DNA of 64,000 nt from Acanthamoeba castellanii str. Neff (taxonomy: Eukaryota; Discosea; Longamoebia; Acanthamoebidae). This document shows positions 62,555 to 64,000 of this stretch, in pieces (positions within the stretch are counted from its first letter, which is position 1; each line of letters begins with the position of its first letter). The notes under the pieces were generated by a model that saw nothing but the letters and a program-made list of their open reading frames with translations, was not told the origin of the DNA and did no database searches. The DNA lies in assembly GCF_000313135.1 (NCBI RefSeq), contig NW_004457442.1, forward strand, positions 238,917 through 302,916, read 5' to 3'. Position numbers and translations under genes: made by a program.

Positions 62555-64000
62555 CGTTATTCTTCTCCTGGTGGTGGTCTCCCACCCGCTGCCTCTTGGC
62601 CGCCACATCGCCTGCATCAACTTCATCATCGCCATCAAACGAGAGGTCAATCTCCTCTTCGTTCTTGGCGTGCGCAGGAGCGCTGGAGAACAGCAGGGGA
62701 GTCGCTGTCGGGAGATGGCCCACCGTGAGCCCCAACGGCAGCAGCGAAACCGCCACTGGGTGGTGGTGGTGGTGCAGCGGTGGTGGTGGGCCGCCAGGCT
62801 GGGGCTGGGGCTGGTGGTGTTGGTGGTCTGATGGCAGGGACGCGGCCGCCGGGTCATAGGCGAGGAAGAGGTCGGGCAGGTCGAGTAGTTCCAGAAAGGT
62901 CGTACGCTGCGGCGACTCGCACAATACGCCCGCCTGCTTGCCTGGTTATAGTGGAAAGAGTCAGCGGACACGACACGAACAACGGAACGACACACGACAC
63001 AACACGACACACCTCTTTCTCCGGGAGTGTAGACCGGTGCGGTTTGGGTAAAATTGAGGGGCACGCGCAGGCCGTCCTTCTTCGCCGCGACACGCTCTCG
63101 GATCCACTCGCGCTCTTCTTGCGTGGGCCAGTAGTCGAATCTGGGACAACCCACGCATAGCACGTCAGTCATGCGCGTGTGCGACGCGATGAGTAAAGGG
63201 GGCACGCACCGCTGTGAGGAATGGGGCGTCGGCATGTGAACGGTCCCGCGCCGAAACGAGAGCAGGTGATTGGTGGACTTCACAATGGCGAGCCACTCCT
63301 CGTCGTAGGCCAACTCTCTCGGACCCTTGGCTTCGGGAAACTCCCACACCTGCAGAAAGTCGCGGTTGGGCAGGACTTTGTCCAGGGCCAGGAATTTGGT
63401 CACTTGCCCGCTGGCATGCTGAACCACTGCCGGGAACTTGACGTGCATGTGCGCCGAGAACCAGTACTATTCACACGACAACACACACACACACACAACA
63501 CACACACAGCGAGAAAAACGGTTAGATTCGAGGAATTAGGTTCACTCAGCTAAGTGTGGGCGCGTACGTCAGGCTGCAACAAATTCAGGAGCTCCTCAGC
63601 AGGTGGCGATCCAAACACGCCCGACTCAATCTGGGCCGTGCGAAGGGCCTAAGTGAGCGATTGACTCGACTCCCCGGCGAACTGTTTTTCGTGGTGTTCA
63701 AAACGACCCGTACCTCGCCTTGAAGGAAAGGCTTGGCCCGCAGCAGTCTGCGAAGGTCGCCGTAGTGGGCGATTCCCCGCGGCCAGTCGTGCGACAGCAT
63801 CACGTCGAGGCGTTGGGTGAGCTTGGGAACAAACATAGAAGGGAATGACCGTTTAGATTGGAGCCGCAGCTTCATCAAACTGTGCAGACTGAAGAAGAAG
63901 AAGAAGAAAACGTAGTAGTAGTGGTACCTGCTTGAGCTTGAATACTTCAAACTCGCGCACGTGGTACACAGAGCGCATGGTGTCGTTGCTGTAGGGCGGC
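62517..64000 (-). CDS. DBR1: Lariat debranching enzyme DBR1, 5' end outside the window
   Basis: This metallophosphoesterase cuts the 2'-5' bond of intron lariats. The window begins within the enzyme: PPYSNDTMRSVYHVREFEVF then KLKQ, LTQRLDVMLSHDWPRGIAHY with the metal-binding SHDWPRG, GDLRRLLRAKPFLQGE, SPPAEELLNLLQP, YWFSAHMHVKFPAVV with SAHxHxKF, and VTKFLALDKVLPNRDFLQV. FDYWPTQEEREWIRERVA, VPLNFTQTAPVYTPGE and LLDLPDLFLAYDPAA follow. The C-terminus is low complexity (His/Pro/Gln-rich) and acidic, ending INLYLDGAI at 62517. At least six introns. Its 3' end is duplicated downstream as a pseudogene. The missing N-terminal exons would carry the first metal ligands. Confidence 0.92.

Overview
This is a gene-dense nuclear window from a unicellular eukaryote. 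It is GC-rich and holds about 31 protein-coding genes in 64 kb. Most genes are split by many introns of roughly 45-150 bp. Splice donors very often begin GTAC, and the introns are packed with CGTGT, CACG or CA low-complexity DNA. Gene content (sepA/Cdc7-type kinase, DH-PH RhoGEF with a long disordered head, AND-1, RRP36, DBR1, heliorhodopsin, GPR1/FUN34 transporter) and base composition suggest an amoebozoan, most likely Acanthamoeba. That assignment is inferred from style and content, not from a search.

Layout. 1-10 kb: minus-strand genes for an unidentified protein (runs off the left edge), a STE-family protein kinase, an MFSD4/NaGLT1-like sugar transporter and a coiled-coil protein with clustered TP sites; degenerate tRNA-like pieces lie at about 1.57-1.65 kb. 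10-16.4 kb (plus): CWC24/RNF113 splicing factor, a P1B copper-type ATPase and a small secreted protein. 16.6-19.4 kb (minus): an intronless HerA/FtsK-like ATPase and a MED28-like protein. 19.5-30 kb: RRP36, an SDR, a homeobox protein, a SET-MYND protein, a heliorhodopsin and an LRR protein. 30-38 kb: a SAM methyltransferase, an F-box/LRR/thioredoxin-fold protein, a disordered protein and a SAP/AT-hook-like acidic protein. 38-49.7 kb: AND-1/WDHD1 behind two E2F-type sites, a protein with an ATPase-like Walker B but no P-loop, a Gfo/Idh oxidoreductase, a tiny secreted protein, a U-box membrane protein and an OGFr-domain protein. 49.8-62.1 kb (plus): a GT10 fucosyltransferase, a 6.5 kb RhoGEF gene, a SPRY protein, an acetate-type transporter and a small four-exon membrane protein. 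62.1-64 kb (minus): a decayed copy of the DBR1 tail followed by DBR1 itself, which runs off the right edge.

The genes do not form one pathway. Several themes recur: pre-mRNA processing (CWC24, DBR1), ribosome biogenesis (RRP36), replication and chromatin (AND-1, SAP-like, SET-MYND, homeobox, MED28-like), signalling (kinase, RhoGEF, F-box and U-box proteins) and transport (Cu-ATPase, MFS, FUN34). Many neighbours are divergent with only 100-400 bp between start codons, so promoters are probably shared.

The most notable points are the heliorhodopsin, a 570 bp stretch with no CpG that covers the DBR1 pseudo-copy, the intronless HerA-like ATPase, E2F sites in front of AND-1, and three domain fusions or degenerate enzymes.
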